From: Deltaproteobacteria bacterium
Lineage (GTDB): Bacteria; Desulfobacterota; Binatia; Binatales; Binataceae
Assembly: GCA_021780755.1 (NCBI GenBank)
Contig: JAJXYF010000041.1
Span: 17,936 to 81,935, forward strand
Reading direction: 5' to 3'
Length of the DNA stretch: 64,000 nt
The position numbers and the translations under genes were made by a program. Under the pieces are notes generated by a model that was not told the DNA's origin, did no database searches, and worked only from the letters and a program-made list of their open reading frames with translations. Below, piece by piece: positions 36,617 to 46,586 of the stretch. Every line of letters starts with the position of its first letter. Position 1 is the stretch's first letter.

Positions 36617-37018
36617 TTACGGACGCGATTTCATCTTGCCCGCGAAGCGTTCGTCGAATTTCGCGCGATCAACCACCGCACGCATGTGCGTGCCCACGCC
36701 GATCTCCTCTTTCTCGTCAACCGCACGAACGTTGAACTCGATCCGCCGGCCATCGCATTTCGTGACTTCCGCCTCGGCGCGCACCTTCCATCCTTCGGGC
36801 GTCGCCGCGGTATGCGTCACGTTGACGATCGCGCCAACCGTCATCTCGCCCGGCTCGAGGTAGGCGCTGAGCGCGTCCATCGCGGCCATCTCCATCGCCA
36901 GGCTCATCATCGCGGTGGCAAGCACCGGTGGCAGCGAAGGTGCCATCGTCCCCGCGAGGTCCTTGCGCTCGACGGTGAATTCGTAAGTTCCTTTGGTTCC
37001 GACCGGTACTGCACGCAT
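36617..37018 (-). CDS. FlK-like hotdog acyl-CoA thioesterase
   Basis: 133 residues with the fluoroacetyl-CoA thioesterase (FlK) outline: KGTYEFTVERKDLAGTMAPSL, then LATAMMSLAMEMAAMDAL, and VGAIVNVTHTAATPEGWKV with the conserved Thr-His region. The acidic Glu near MEMAAMD and the His in NVTHTAA would make up the active site. It lies 29 bases from the MaoC gene and 19 from the isomerase gene, so the three are one operon. The acyl group removed is unknown. Confidence 0.82.
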   Translation of the reverse strand: MRAVPVGTKGTYEFTVERKDLAGTMAPSLPPVLATAMMSLAMEMAAMDALSAYLEPGEMTVGAIVNVTHTAATPEGWKVRAEAEVTKCDGRRIEFNVRAVDEKEEIGVGTHMRAVVDRAKFDERFAGKMKSRP

Positions 37019-37037
37019 GATTGATTCCCGCCTGGAC

Positions 37038-37673
37038 TCATTGGCGCGCGCGGGCCGCGCGGTCGCGCCGCAGCCCCATCGCGTCGAGTTTCTTGATCAC
37101 CCATTCAACCCGGTCGTTGCCCCAAAAGGGTTCGCCGGCGACGATAAAGGTCGGCACGCCGAAGACTCCGTCGCGATCGGCCTCGGCCACTGCCTGCGCG
37201 AGATCGGCCGCGCCGTCAGCCGCCGCATATCGCGCGAAGTCTTCCGCATCGAGCCCGCATTCGCGCAGCACGACAGCCAGCGCGGCGGGATCTTCGAGGT
37301 CGAGTTCGCGCTTGAAAAAGCGCTCGAAGATTCGCGGTGCGTACTCGCGAAAGCGTCCGTGACGGTCGGCATACAGACCGCTGATATTCGCCAGCCGCGA
37401 GTCGAACAGCTTTTGCGGTCCGCGAATGATCATTGCGCGATCGTTGGCGAAGCGGCGCGCGTCGGCATAGAGGTAGCGCACCTTGTTCCAGTCGTGCGGT
37501 TGGCGCTGAGCGAGTTCTCCGCCGTACGCCACGCGTGGTTCGAAGTCGCGAGGGAGAAAGCGCAGCCTTATATGATGTGAGCGTTCGAGCGCGAGCGCCG
37601 GTTCAAGTGCGAGATAGGTGAACGGGCTCTTGAAATCGAAATAAAACTTTACTGTTTCGCCGGCGGTGTCCAT
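37038..37673 (-). CDS. DsbA-family 2-hydroxychromene-2-carboxylate isomerase (kappa-GST-like)
   Basis: 211 residues of thioredoxin-like fold with a helical insert. The N terminus VKFYFDFKSPFTYLALEPAL has the FDFKSP motif with the catalytic Ser in place of DsbA cysteines. The C-terminal GVFGVPTFIVAGEPFWGNDRVEWV is diagnostic of HCCA isomerases, which act with glutathione in naphthalene breakdown and related aromatic pathways. It starts the operon with the thioesterase and MaoC genes, so the locus likely processes a cyclic or aromatic acyl compound. Confidence 0.9.
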   Translation of the reverse strand: MDTAGETVKFYFDFKSPFTYLALEPALALERSHHIRLRFLPRDFEPRVAYGGELAQRQPHDWNKVRYLYADARRFANDRAMIIRGPQKLFDSRLANISGLYADRHGRFREYAPRIFERFFKRELDLEDPAALAVVLRECGLDAEDFARYAAADGAADLAQAVAEADRDGVFGVPTFIVAGEPFWGNDRVEWVIKKLDAMGLRRDRAARARQ

Positions 37674-37765
37674 CGGAACTTCCGCCTTGTGAGATAGCTT
37701 AAATTGACCCGGCGCAAAAGCGGTCGCTCGTTTCGATGGCGCGCATCGTCGGTGCGCCGCGGCCG

Positions 37766-40312
37766 CTAGTTGACGGCCGGTAGTTCGACGGTTGTGCCGG
37801 CGGGCGAGCGCCGCAACAGATGCTCGATGGCGGCGAACAGCCGTGCGCGATCGACTGGCTTAACGAAGAAGTCGTTGCATCCGGCCGCGAGCGCCTCATC
37901 GCGATTGACGCTCATGGCATGGCCGGTCAGCGCGACAATCGGCGTCGTGCGGAAACGCTCCAGCATGCGCAGAGAACGAGTAAGCGCCAGGCCATCCTCC
38001 GCGCCGCGCAGTCCAAGATCCATCAGCACCAGGTCGATGGTCCCCGGGTAGAGATCGATTTGGCGTCGAACTTCGGCCGGCGATGCGGCCGAGAGCATAC
38101 GGTAGCGATTCTTCATCATCGCGCGCATCAAAATCTGGTTGTCGGGATCGTCCTCGACCACCATTACGGTCGGTTGACTGGACGGTTTATAGAGCGCCGC
38201 GATCGGTGATGGCTTTGCGCTATTGGCAGGGCCGCCGCTGGTCGGCACGATCGCGGACTTCGAGAAATGAATCGTAAAGCTCGAACCGGCGCCCTTCTCG
38301 CTGCGCACGCTCAGCGTGGCGCCGTTCAATTCAAGATAGCGGCGGGTCAGCGCGAGTCCCAGACCGGCGCCCTCGAAGCGCCGCGCAATGCCGCAGTCCT
38401 CTTGCGAAAACGGCTCCAGCAGATGGAGCTGGAAGGTGGCGTCGATGCCGATGCCGGTGTCCGTCACGTCGAGGGAAAGCTCCCCTTGATCGTCGCGATG
38501 CAGGCGCACGGTCGCGCTGCCGTGATCGGTAAATTTGATCGCGTTCTCCAGCAAATTGCGCAATGCCTGAGTCAGGCAATATTCGTCGAACGCGATTGTC
38601 ACCGCTTCATCATCGAATTCGAACGCGAGGGTCAGGCCCTTCTTCGCGACCCGCGGCATCAGCTCGGCGATTAGCCGTCGGATAAGCGGGACCGGTTTGA
38701 CCTTTCGCGGATCGACCTGGAAGGAACGCGATTCCAGTTTCGAGTAGTCCAGCACGGCATTCAGAGTGCCGAGCAGTCGCTTGCACGCACGGGCTACCGC
38801 TTCAACGCATTCTGCCTGACTGGAGTCGCGCATTTCGGCCAGATGTTCTCCAATCAGGTCGTTGTAACCCAGAACGATATTGAGCGGCGTGCGGAATTCA
38901 TGGCTCATGTTGGCGAGGAAGGCGGATTTCAGCCGCGACGATTCGAGCGCGGCGTCGCGCGCAGCAGCCAGTTCCACGGCCACGCGTTTGCGCGCCGAAA
39001 TGTCGCGGATATTGACCAGCACCCCGGGAGCGCCGCCAATCTCCGTCAACGCACGCATCCCCACGTCGGATTCGAGATAGGTGCCGTTCGCCATCAGCAC
39101 GCGAATCTCGGCGCTCATCGTAACGCCGGGCTGTGCGAGGGCCTGGTCAAAAATGCGCTGGCGAATCGGGATGTCGTCGGGATGACAGAATTCCATCCCT
39201 TTGCGCCCGATCATTTCTGCCACCGTCCGCCCGAACATGGCTTCGCCCGAGCCACTGATGAAGCGGATGGTACTCTCACGGTCGAGTACCGCGACCACGT
39301 CGCTCGAACTTTCGATCACGGTGCGCAAAAACTCCTCGCTGTGCCGCAGGCGCTTCTGGGTCGCGGCTCGTTCCATCGCGCTCGCCAGTATGTTGGCGAT
39401 CGCCTGCATGAAGTTGATGTCGTGCTGCGAGAAGGTTCGCGGTTCGCGAGTAAATGTCGCGACTACGCCGAGCGCCTCACCGCTCGATTTAATCGCGACG
39501 GAAATCCCGCTGCGCGCCCCATAAGCGATCAACCCGGCAGACGGTTCGAACCGCGATTCAGAGCGCAGGTCCTCGCTGATTACCGGTTCGCGGGAAAACA
39601 GGGTATAGCCCGCCAGCGAATATTTACCCCCCGGCATCTTCATGCCGACGTAAGCTGCCGGATCGGGATCCGAGGTTGACTTGAGCGTTAGGTTGTAGCC
39701 GTCCGCGTCGAGTTCAAGCACCGCCGAGAAGTCCGCCTTGAGGCCCGCCGTCGTAATCATCGAGGCCTGTGTCATCAATTCCCGCAGCGCGCCGCCTTCG
39801 AGCGACCTCGCGCCAAGCTTGCTGATCCCTTCCTGTTGCCGCAGGCGCGATTGGAGCTCGCGCTGAGCATCGCTCCCGGCGCTGACGTCACGCAGCAGGC
39901 AGGCGAATCCACAGTGATTTCCCGCCGTATCGCGCACCGCCGAAATCACCACCTTGGCCCAGAATGTGGTTCCGTCCCGGTGCCTGCATGACGCCTGCCC
40001 CTCATAGCGGCCGTGCGCTAAAGCGGAGCCTAATGTCCGCGCCGGCTGGCCGTCCGCAGTCTCGGCGGCAGAGTAAAGGCATGAGATATCGCGTCCCAGT
40101 ATTTGCTCATCGGTGTATGCCCATAGTTGTTCGGCGACCGGGTTCCAGGTGAGGATACGGCCGCCTCGATCGAGTACGAACACGCCGAATTGCGATGCCG
40201 CTTCATGAATTTGCCGCAAAGGCGCTATGACAGACTCGATCGGGTTGCCCGCCGCATAACCGTCAAGCAACTCGCGATTGCCGTTCGCCGACGGATGCCC
40301 TGATCTGGTCAC
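37766..40312 (-). CDS. Hybrid sensor histidine kinase: PAS-GAF-PAS-HisKA-HATPase-REC
   Basis: 848 residues from the GTG at 40312, which has GAAGGAAG upstream; a TTG 72 bases earlier lacks one. Approximate layout: PAS 35-145, GAF 170-320, PAS 325-440, HisKA 460-530 with His471 in ANMSHEFRTPLNI, ATPase 575-690 (LTQALRNLLENAIKF, DTGIGID, GAGLGLAL), receiver 725-830 with DLVLMDLGLRG. No membrane helix, so it senses a cytosolic signal. A linker of Ser/Pro/Ala precedes the receiver. No dedicated response regulator with a DNA-binding domain is adjacent, so output probably goes through an HPt partner elsewhere. Confidence 0.9.
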   Translation of the reverse strand: MTRSGHPSANGNRELLDGYAAGNPIESVIAPLRQIHEAASQFGVFVLDRGGRILTWNPVAEQLWAYTDEQILGRDISCLYSAAETADGQPARTLGSALAHGRYEGQASCRHRDGTTFWAKVVISAVRDTAGNHCGFACLLRDVSAGSDAQRELQSRLRQQEGISKLGARSLEGGALRELMTQASMITTAGLKADFSAVLELDADGYNLTLKSTSDPDPAAYVGMKMPGGKYSLAGYTLFSREPVISEDLRSESRFEPSAGLIAYGARSGISVAIKSSGEALGVVATFTREPRTFSQHDINFMQAIANILASAMERAATQKRLRHSEEFLRTVIESSSDVVAVLDRESTIRFISGSGEAMFGRTVAEMIGRKGMEFCHPDDIPIRQRIFDQALAQPGVTMSAEIRVLMANGTYLESDVGMRALTEIGGAPGVLVNIRDISARKRVAVELAAARDAALESSRLKSAFLANMSHEFRTPLNIVLGYNDLIGEHLAEMRDSSQAECVEAVARACKRLLGTLNAVLDYSKLESRSFQVDPRKVKPVPLIRRLIAELMPRVAKKGLTLAFEFDDEAVTIAFDEYCLTQALRNLLENAIKFTDHGSATVRLHRDDQGELSLDVTDTGIGIDATFQLHLLEPFSQEDCGIARRFEGAGLGLALTRRYLELNGATLSVRSEKGAGSSFTIHFSKSAIVPTSGGPANSAKPSPIAALYKPSSQPTVMVVEDDPDNQILMRAMMKNRYRMLSAASPAEVRRQIDLYPGTIDLVLMDLGLRGAEDGLALTRSLRMLERFRTTPIVALTGHAMSVNRDEALAAGCNDFFVKPVDRARLFAAIEHLLRRSPAGTTVELPAVN

Positions 40313-40719
40313 TATGGCTCTTCCTTCGGGTTGAGTGCGGGATGTTACCCACAGCCCGTCGCCTGCAGACGAAACGCGGCCCAATCAGCCTGACGAAGTC
40401 GGTAGATCGCCGTTTCCCTGATAGATAGAGAGCAATGCAAATGCCATCATCTGCTTGCCTACAATAGAGTAGGATTTGCTTGAAATCCTCGCGTGTGCCT
40501 GCGAACGCTGGTGCCCGCCCGCCTCGGACCAGATGGGCTATGCCGTATTGTGGTACGAGATTGCTTCCAACAGTGACACAGGGTGTATCAATATCAGCCC
40601 GTGTGACGCCTGCGATGCCTGAAATGCCAACGACGGCTTCATTTTGAGTCAGCTCGCGCAATCCTCCGAAGGAATGGTGACGATTGCCGAGCGTCATCGA
40701 TAGCTGCGCGCCAACCGCA
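40313..40719. other. Gap between the two hybrid kinases
   Basis: 407 bases with no supported gene. A minus-strand frame of 144 codons (40263-40697) is open but reads as Arg/Ala-rich text including GGRAPAFAGTRE, typical of translated repeats, and overlaps the start of the downstream kinase, so it is not called. No terminator or promoter stands out. Confidence 0.6.
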
Positions 40720-43023
40720 TTATGGCCCCTGACGGGTCAGATTCATTCCAGCGCTGCGTGTGACTCTCAGCCGCCATCCGGTCCGCGAATCGTTGGCGTG
40801 CTCCGCCGCCGCGGGGAATTCATGGGCGCCGACTTGAGGCTGCACCGCTGTCACTTCCGAGACCGGTTCTTGCGCTGCTATGGCCGTGACTTCATGAATT
40901 GCCGCGAGCAGAGTGGGGCGGCGCACCGGTTTAGCGACGTGGGTGTCGCAACCGGCATCGAAACTCTTGTGCACCGCCTCGTCGAGCACCGAGGCCGTCA
41001 GCGCGATGATCGGCGTCCGCATCGCGTTATGCTCGCACTCCCACTGACGAATCAGTTTCGCGGCGGTATAGCCGTCCATCACCGGCATCTGGATATCCAT
41101 CAGCACCACGTCGTAACTGCCGGCGACGAATTTCTCCAACGCGATTTCACCATTCTCGGCGTGCTCTACCAAGCCGGCGGTATGCTTGAGAAAGGCCTCG
41201 ATCAACAGTCGATTATCCGCCGAATCGTCCGCGACGAGGATGCGCAGGGGGCGACCTATGGGTGACAGCGGTATGAGCTTGCGCGCCTCGCCGATTTGCT
41301 CGACCGGTTCGATCGCCGTGATGTTGACGCCCTCGGCCAGGGGCTCTTCGACGACCGGCATCGCCTGCCGCTTACCCGCTTCCGCTGGTTCCGCGTTGGC
41401 GACGCCGTTCGCCTTCGTTTCGTGCGGCTCGGGACTGCCCGCATCGGGGTCGCAACCGAGCATTGCCCGCAGGACGCTGAACAATTCCGATCGCCGCACC
41501 GGCTTGATGATCTGATGAAACATTCCGAGGTTCCGCAGCCGCGGCAAGCGCACGTTGAGATCGTCTGATGTAAGCATCGGTATGACCATTCCGGCGCCAT
41601 GCGCCGCCTCGCAAATGCGCCGTATCGGATCGGTGCCTTCGGCCGCCGGCATTCGGCAGTCCAACAGCACCATCCGATATGGCATTCCCTCTTCGTCCGC
41701 ACGGCCAAGCTCGTCGATTGCCTGTTCGCCGCTTTCCACTTGCGTTACCTGCGCGCCACACCCTACGAGGGTCTCGGCCAGTACGAAGCGCGTGATTGCC
41801 GTGCGGTCGGCAATCAGGACTCGCAGCCTGGCGAGTTCAGGCACCGCATTGCATGCCGCAGCCCCGCTTTCCCGCGGCTGCATCGTGAACCGAACAGTAA
41901 AGTGAAACGTGCTGCCCCGTCCGACTTCGCTTTCAATCCAAATCCGCCCGCCCATCAACTCAACCAGTTGCTTGACGATCGCGAGCCCGAGTCCAGCGCC
42001 GCCGTACTCGCGTGCGATTGCGGGGCTCGCCTGGGTGTAGCGGGCAAATATTTTTTCTCGTTGCTCCGCGGCGATCCCGATGCCGGTGTCCGAAACCGTG
42101 CAGTGAAGCACGCCGGGCTCGCCTTGAGCGGCGCGATCGATCGCGATGGTGACTTCGCCGCGATTGGTGAATTTGATTGCGTTGGCGACGAGGTTAATCA
42201 GGATCTGGCGCAGCCGTAGCGGATCGCCCACCAGTGCGGTCGGTACTTCCGGCGCAACTCTCAACGTGAGTTCCAGGCCCTTCTGATGGGCCCGAATCGA
42301 AAGCGTCTCGGCGACCCGTTCCGCAAGCTCCAGCAGGTCGAAGTTCACCGCCTCAAGGTTCAGCCGGCCGCTCTCAATTCGCGCGAAGTCCAGGATATCG
42401 TCGATGAGGTCGAGCAGTGCCGCGCCGTTATTCGTCATGACGCTGAGGTACTTGTGTTGTTCCGGACTCAACTCGGTGTCGTTCAGCAGCTCGGCCATGC
42501 CCAGGATCGCGTTCATTGGCGTGCGGATCTCGTGGGACATCTGCGAGAGAAAATCTGACTTCGCGCGCGAGGCTGCCCGGGCCCTGTCGCGCGCCGCCAT
42601 GAGTTCGATTTCGGTGCCGTTGTCGTGCGCATTCGGCGCGCCGAGTTGCCACCACGGGACCCATTGCACCACGGCCCCGGTCCCCGCCAGCAACAGGATC
42701 GCGCCAACCGCAAAGATGATAGTGTCGCCGCTGTGAATGCCGACCGCCGCTTCGCTCGCCACCACCATCACGCACAGGGCGAAATTGAAGATTCGCCAGT
42801 GACGCCGATACGCCGCGTGCCAGGTGAGACCAAGGGTGAGGGCGATGAGTACGAGATTGGTGCCCTGCAGCAGTCGCATCGCCGGTGAAAACTGCGGATC
42901 CCGATCGCTGCTCAGGATGGATCCCACCAGCCCGGCCAGCAGCATCGCCGTCAGTCCCGCGCGGCTTAGCTCGATCGCCCAGTCATCGGCTGACCGGTCG
43001 TTGCGGCCTTCTGCGGTCCGCAT
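40720..43023 (-). CDS. Membrane-bound hybrid sensor histidine kinase with two receiver domains
   Basis: 767 residues from the ATG at 43023; a TTG 102 bases upstream would add 34 residues and include a palindrome that more likely lies in the control region. Four hydrophobic helices (about residues 17-125: [64 protein letters not shown]), HisKA with His164 in [15 protein letters not shown], ATPase ([23 protein letters not shown]), then two receivers: a first with LRVLIADRT ... [12 protein letters not shown] (one acidic-pair residue missing) and a second complete one ([21 protein letters not shown]). It ends with a short Ala/Pro tail. Confidence 0.9.
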   Translation of the reverse strand: MRTAEGRNDRSADDWAIELSRAGLTAMLLAGLVGSILSSDRDPQFSPAMRLLQGTNLVLIALTLGLTWHAAYRRHWRIFNFALCVMVVASEAAVGIHSGDTIIFAVGAILLLAGTGAVVQWVPWWQLGAPNAHDNGTEIELMAARDRARAASRAKSDFLSQMSHEIRTPMNAILGMAELLNDTELSPEQHKYLSVMTNNGAALLDLIDDILDFARIESGRLNLEAVNFDLLELAERVAETLSIRAHQKGLELTLRVAPEVPTALVGDPLRLRQILINLVANAIKFTNRGEVTIAIDRAAQGEPGVLHCTVSDTGIGIAAEQREKIFARYTQASPAIAREYGGAGLGLAIVKQLVELMGGRIWIESEVGRGSTFHFTVRFTMQPRESGAAACNAVPELARLRVLIADRTAITRFVLAETLVGCGAQVTQVESGEQAIDELGRADEEGMPYRMVLLDCRMPAAEGTDPIRRICEAAHGAGMVIPMLTSDDLNVRLPRLRNLGMFHQIIKPVRRSELFSVLRAMLGCDPDAGSPEPHETKANGVANAEPAEAGKRQAMPVVEEPLAEGVNITAIEPVEQIGEARKLIPLSPIGRPLRILVADDSADNRLLIEAFLKHTAGLVEHAENGEIALEKFVAGSYDVVLMDIQMPVMDGYTAAKLIRQWECEHNAMRTPIIALTASVLDEAVHKSFDAGCDTHVAKPVRRPTLLAAIHEVTAIAAQEPVSEVTAVQPQVGAHEFPAAAEHANDSRTGWRLRVTRSAGMNLTRQGP

Positions 43024-43636
43024 CGAATCCGTTGTTGCAGCGCTGCAACCGGGCGTTAGAGCCTCAACTGTCAAGGCTGTTCTCACGGTCGTCGCGGACG
43101 ACCTGTTGTCATCTTTGTCTATCAAACGCCACGCTCTTATCGTCAGTCGCGTTCAATTCATAGCAAGCTCGATGCCGTCGCTGACGAGCGGCACACATCG
43201 CTTTGGTGAGAGGTTTTCACCGGCTAGCCAAGGGGGATGCAAGTGTAACTCTGGGTGCTGTCACGTGATGTTACGTAACAGTCTGATGGGTTTGAAGGTG
43301 AGTATTGTGCGGAGGTTGAAACGCCCATGAAGCCCCTTGAAAATCGTGTAACGATCAGCGCTTGGATGATAGTTCCCCATCCTTCGCATGGCGGGCTGTT
43401 GCAACATTGATGCAAGTTCGCAACACCGTGGTGAGGCGATCCTTCATCAATTTTCATCTAATGTTGCTCATTTTTATCAACGTCAGGATTATCCAGGCGT
43501 TGTCCTCGCGCCGAGAACGATATTCGCGGACACTCCGCCCGCATCTCCCCCGCTGTCCGAAGTTGCGCGGGTGGCTCCGCTCTTGACACGGCAAGGCCGC
43601 AAGGCGTCGATTTGAATGTGCAGGAGGACGATGACT
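43024..43636. other. Divergent control region between hybrid kinase and amidase
   Basis: 613 bases with no supported gene. It has perfect palindromes GTTGCAGCGCTGCAAC (43034-43049), TGTTACGTAACA (43269-43280) and TGTTGCAACA (43397-43406), plus an AT-rich part near 43440-43500. TTGACA occurs at 43582 just before the amidase but lacks a good -10. Confidence 0.6.
43034..43049. promoter_or_regulatory. 16-bp perfect palindrome upstream of hybrid kinase
   Basis: GTTGCAGCGCTGCAAC lies 11 bases upstream of the preferred kinase start. A related core, TTGCAA, occurs in TGTTGCAACA at 43397-43406. The shared TTGCA half-site suggests an operator for one regulator of both divergent genes. Confidence 0.45.
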
Positions 43637-45151
43637 ATGGCCTTGCGACAACCCACCGCGGATGACCTGCAAAGGTTGGCGGCTGCGAGCCACTTCCGGC
43701 TGAGCCCCGAAGAGCTGATCGATTTTCAGGCGCTGATGCCGGCGATGTTCGAGACCCTCGACGCGCTCGACGGGATGCCGCTTGCGGCCAGACCGCAAAA
43801 GTACCCGGACCGCGTTCCGGGTGGGCGTCCCACTCCTGAGAGCGATCCGTTCAACGCGATCATCCGGCGCTGCTCGGTCAAAGGTGCGTCCGCCGGTAAG
43901 CTTGCCGGCAAGCGGGTCGGGATCAAGGACAATATCTCCGTGGCCGGAGTGCCGATGACCTGCGGGTCGTCGGTGATGGAGGGTTATGTACCTGCGGCCG
44001 ACGCGACGCTGGTCACGCGTATTCTCGATGCGGGTGGAAACATCGTTGCCAAGCTCAACTTGGACAACTTCGCTTTCGCGGGCGCCGGCGACACCAGCTC
44101 CTTCGGTCCCACGCGCAATCCCCACAACCCCGACTTTCTCGCTGGCGGCTCGTCGGGCGGCTCGGGCGCGGCGCTCTACTATGACGACATCGATGTCACG
44201 GTGGGCGGCGATCAGGGCGGCTCGATTCGCATCCCCTCGTCGTGGTGCGGCGTGGTGGGACTCAAGCCGACGCACAGCCTGGTGCCATATACCGGCTGCA
44301 TCGGCATCGATCCGACGTTCGACCATGCGGGTCCAATGGGCCGCACGGTGGCCGACGTGGCGCTGCTGCTCGAAGTGATCGCAGGGCCCGACCCGGATGA
44401 TCCGCGCCAGCATGCGGGAGTGAAAGTCCAACCCTACACTCAAGCCTTGGGCAAGGATCTCAAGGGCGCACGGATCGCGATGGTGCACGAGGGTTTTGGC
44501 GGTCCGCTCGCGGAGCCCGACGTTGACGCCACAGTGCAACGCGCGCTCGCCTCCATGCGTAAGCGGGGCGCCCAGGTCGAAGAGGTCTCGATTCCGATGC
44601 ATCGCGAGGGCGATCGCGTGGCGTGGGGCCTGATGGCCGAGGGTGCGGCGGCGCTCTTCTGGGCGCATGGCGTCGGTTACCATTTCAAGGGCGCGTACGA
44701 TGGCGGCTTCGGTGAAGCCTTCGGACGTTTTTGCGAGGAGCGCGGCGACCAACTGCCGCCGACGGTGAAGCTGGTCTCGCTGGTCGGCGGCTACCTCAAC
44801 AGCCATTATCATGGACGGCTCTATGCCAAGGCGCAGCACCTCCGCGCATCCTTGCGGGCGGCGTACGACACGGTACTCGCGAATTTCGACGCTATCGCGA
44901 TGCCGACGACGCCGATGAAGGCTCATCGCTACCGGCCCAATCTGCGGCCCGGCGAGCTCATAACACACGGCTGGAACATGCTCGGCAACACCGCGCCCTT
45001 CAACATGACGGGACATCCCTCGATGAGCGTGCCGTGCGGGAAATCCGACGGGCTACCGGTCGGCCTGATGTTGACCGCGAAGCATTTTGACGAGATGGCG
45101 CTGATTCGAATCGCGGATGCATTCGAGCGCGACGGGCACGGTAAGGAATAG
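43637..45151 (+). CDS. Amidase signature family hydrolase
   Basis: 504 residues from the ATG at 43637, 9 bases after AGGAGG; a second ATG 6 bases earlier is too close to the site. Ser-cisSer-Lys triad: Lys97 in GKRVGIKDNISVAG, the Gly/Ser-rich GGSSGGSGAAL (171-180) and nucleophile Ser196 in GDQGGSIRIPSSWCG. The N-terminal helical part (ADDLQRLAAASHFRLSPEEL) and overall length match bacterial nitrile-pathway and acylamide amidases. It hydrolyses an amide to acid and ammonia; the substrate is unknown. The DOPA-dioxygenase-like gene follows after 64 bases. Confidence 0.92.
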   Translation: MALRQPTADDLQRLAAASHFRLSPEELIDFQALMPAMFETLDALDGMPLAARPQKYPDRVPGGRPTPESDPFNAIIRRCSVKGASAGKLAGKRVGIKDNISVAGVPMTCGSSVMEGYVPAADATLVTRILDAGGNIVAKLNLDNFAFAGAGDTSSFGPTRNPHNPDFLAGGSSGGSGAALYYDDIDVTVGGDQGGSIRIPSSWCGVVGLKPTHSLVPYTGCIGIDPTFDHAGPMGRTVADVALLLEVIAGPDPDDPRQHAGVKVQPYTQALGKDLKGARIAMVHEGFGGPLAEPDVDATVQRALASMRKRGAQVEEVSIPMHREGDRVAWGLMAEGAAALFWAHGVGYHFKGAYDGGFGEAFGRFCEERGDQLPPTVKLVSLVGGYLNSHYHGRLYAKAQHLRASLRAAYDTVLANFDAIAMPTTPMKAHRYRPNLRPGELITHGWNMLGNTAPFNMTGHPSMSVPCGKSDGLPVGLMLTAKHFDEMALIRIADAFERDGHGKE

Positions 45152-45215
45152 CCCGGCGAAACAAGGCATCGGCACAATTGACCCTGGACGCGACCACGCG
45201 AACGAATGAATCGTA

Positions 45216-45578
45216 ATGACGAAGTTTATCGATCCGGCAGGCATTACCGGCTACCACGCGCATATTTATTATGCTGAGGACTCGCGGGCACGGGCGGCGC
45301 GTATCCGCGAATTGATAGAGAGCAATTTCAAGGTCGTGATGGGGCGCTGGCGCGACATGCCGGTGGGGCCCCATCCGCAGGCGATGTACCAGGTGGCCTT
45401 CGGCACCGATGAATTTTCGCGAATCGTGCCGTGGCTGATGCTCAATCGAGAGGGTCTCACCGTGCTGGTCCATCCGGAGACCGGCGATGCCTACACTGAC
45501 CATGCGGTGAATCCGCTGTGGCTCGGCGAGAAGCTGCAGCTCAACGTCGAGATGCTGCGCAACTTGCCCAAAGGGTAA
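45216..45578 (+). CDS. DOPA 4,5-dioxygenase family protein
   Basis: 120 residues, single-domain DOPA-dioxygenase fold: GYHAHIYYAEDSRARA with paired His, PVGPHPQAMYQVAF, MLNREGLTVLVHPETG and DAYTDHAVNPLWLGE. The His residues of HAH, PHP, VHP and DH are the metal-binding candidates. Known members cleave the DOPA ring in betalain-type pathways; bacterial members have other unknown substrates. It sits next to the amidase, so it may act on an aromatic amine or amide product, an inference from location. Confidence 0.88.
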   Translation: MTKFIDPAGITGYHAHIYYAEDSRARAARIRELIESNFKVVMGRWRDMPVGPHPQAMYQVAFGTDEFSRIVPWLMLNREGLTVLVHPETGDAYTDHAVNPLWLGEKLQLNVEMLRNLPKG

Positions 45579-45707
45579 ATTTCTTCCAGTGGTATATCAA
45601 AAACCCTATACACATACCGTCAACCGTCGGGATGAGTGAGTAATGGAAGGCCGTGGATCTCTCTCACTGGGGCTGGAGACCGGAGTGTAACGCGGCGCCG
45701 CGACTGA

Positions 45708-46439
45708 CTATTGGCGAGTGGGGTTGGGATTATCCAGTTGCGATTGTAATCCGGAGGTCTTGGTGCGGAGATCGGCGACCACCTTGTCGTAGCCTTTTTC
45801 ATTCATGAGGCGATTGATCTGGTTGCGATAATTGCCGATTACGCTGATCGCATCGACGGTCACGTCGTAAACTTTCCATTTCCCGTCAGTCAAGTGCATC
45901 AGGTAGTTTATCTGGATCGGGTCCTTCTGTTCCTTGAGCGTGACGGTGCTGTAAACCTGCGCATAGTCCGGGCCGTCGAAGGTTTCGCGGGTGAACTGGA
46001 TTTTGACCGTCGGCAATTCGTCGGCGACTTGTTTGACGCTGTAGTCCTGGAGCTTGCTCAAGTAGGCGTCCTCGATAAAGCGGGTGAAGACGGCGACGAA
46101 TTCGTCGCGCTGAGCGGGCGAGAGTGCGCGCCAATGATAACCCATCACCGACCGCGCCATCGAATCGAAGTCGAAGTATTGCGCGCCGAGTCCGCGCAAT
46201 CGCTCGCGGCGATCCTTTAGCGGCATCGCGGGAGCCTCGAAGACCTTCATGACGTCGCTGACGCCGCTTTTCACTTGCGCCATTGGATCGCTGGCGGCGT
46301 TGGGAGTGCCGGGCGCAGCTTGCGGCATCGTGACGCTGGGATCGGCATGCGCCGATGCGGACGGGAAGATCGCGAGCGCAAAGAAAAGCACGCCGGTCTG
46401 CGTGCGCCGGCGAATGAATCGAACATCGAACAGGCGCAT
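45708..46439 (-). CDS. MlaC/Ttg2D-type periplasmic phospholipid-binding protein
   Basis: 243 residues. N-terminal signal peptide (RRRTQTGVLFFALAIFPSASAHA, split here as RRRTQTGVLFFALAIF then PSASAHA) followed by the MlaC fold: DRRERLRGLGAQYFDFDSMARSV, HWRALSPAQRDEFVAVF, FIEDAYLSKLQDYSVK and WKVYDVTVDAISVIGNYRNQINR. MlaC ferries phospholipid between the outer- and inner-membrane complexes. No mlaBDEF genes lie nearby, so it works with a set elsewhere or with other export systems. It is divergent from the MarR gene. Confidence 0.87.
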   Translation of the reverse strand: MRLFDVRFIRRRTQTGVLFFALAIFPSASAHADPSVTMPQAAPGTPNAASDPMAQVKSGVSDVMKVFEAPAMPLKDRRERLRGLGAQYFDFDSMARSVMGYHWRALSPAQRDEFVAVFTRFIEDAYLSKLQDYSVKQVADELPTVKIQFTRETFDGPDYAQVYSTVTLKEQKDPIQINYLMHLTDGKWKVYDVTVDAISVIGNYRNQINRLMNEKGYDKVVADLRTKTSGLQSQLDNPNPTRQ

Positions 46440-46586
46440 AACCGGCTATTCTAACCTGATCGGCACAACGAACGGAAAACCATCGCTTTAAGCGGGTCGC
46501 CCCTGCCCACTGGCATTGAGGGTCGTTCAGCGGCAATATCCTCGTCAGTATCTCAGGGTGGCCGTTCGCGTCGGGACGGCAGACGA

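Noticed and set aside
40263..40697. 144-codon minus-strand frame between the two hybrid kinases
   Set aside because: Composition is that of translated repeat DNA (GGRAPAFAGTRE), it has no ribosome-binding site or domain, and overlaps the start of the next kinase.
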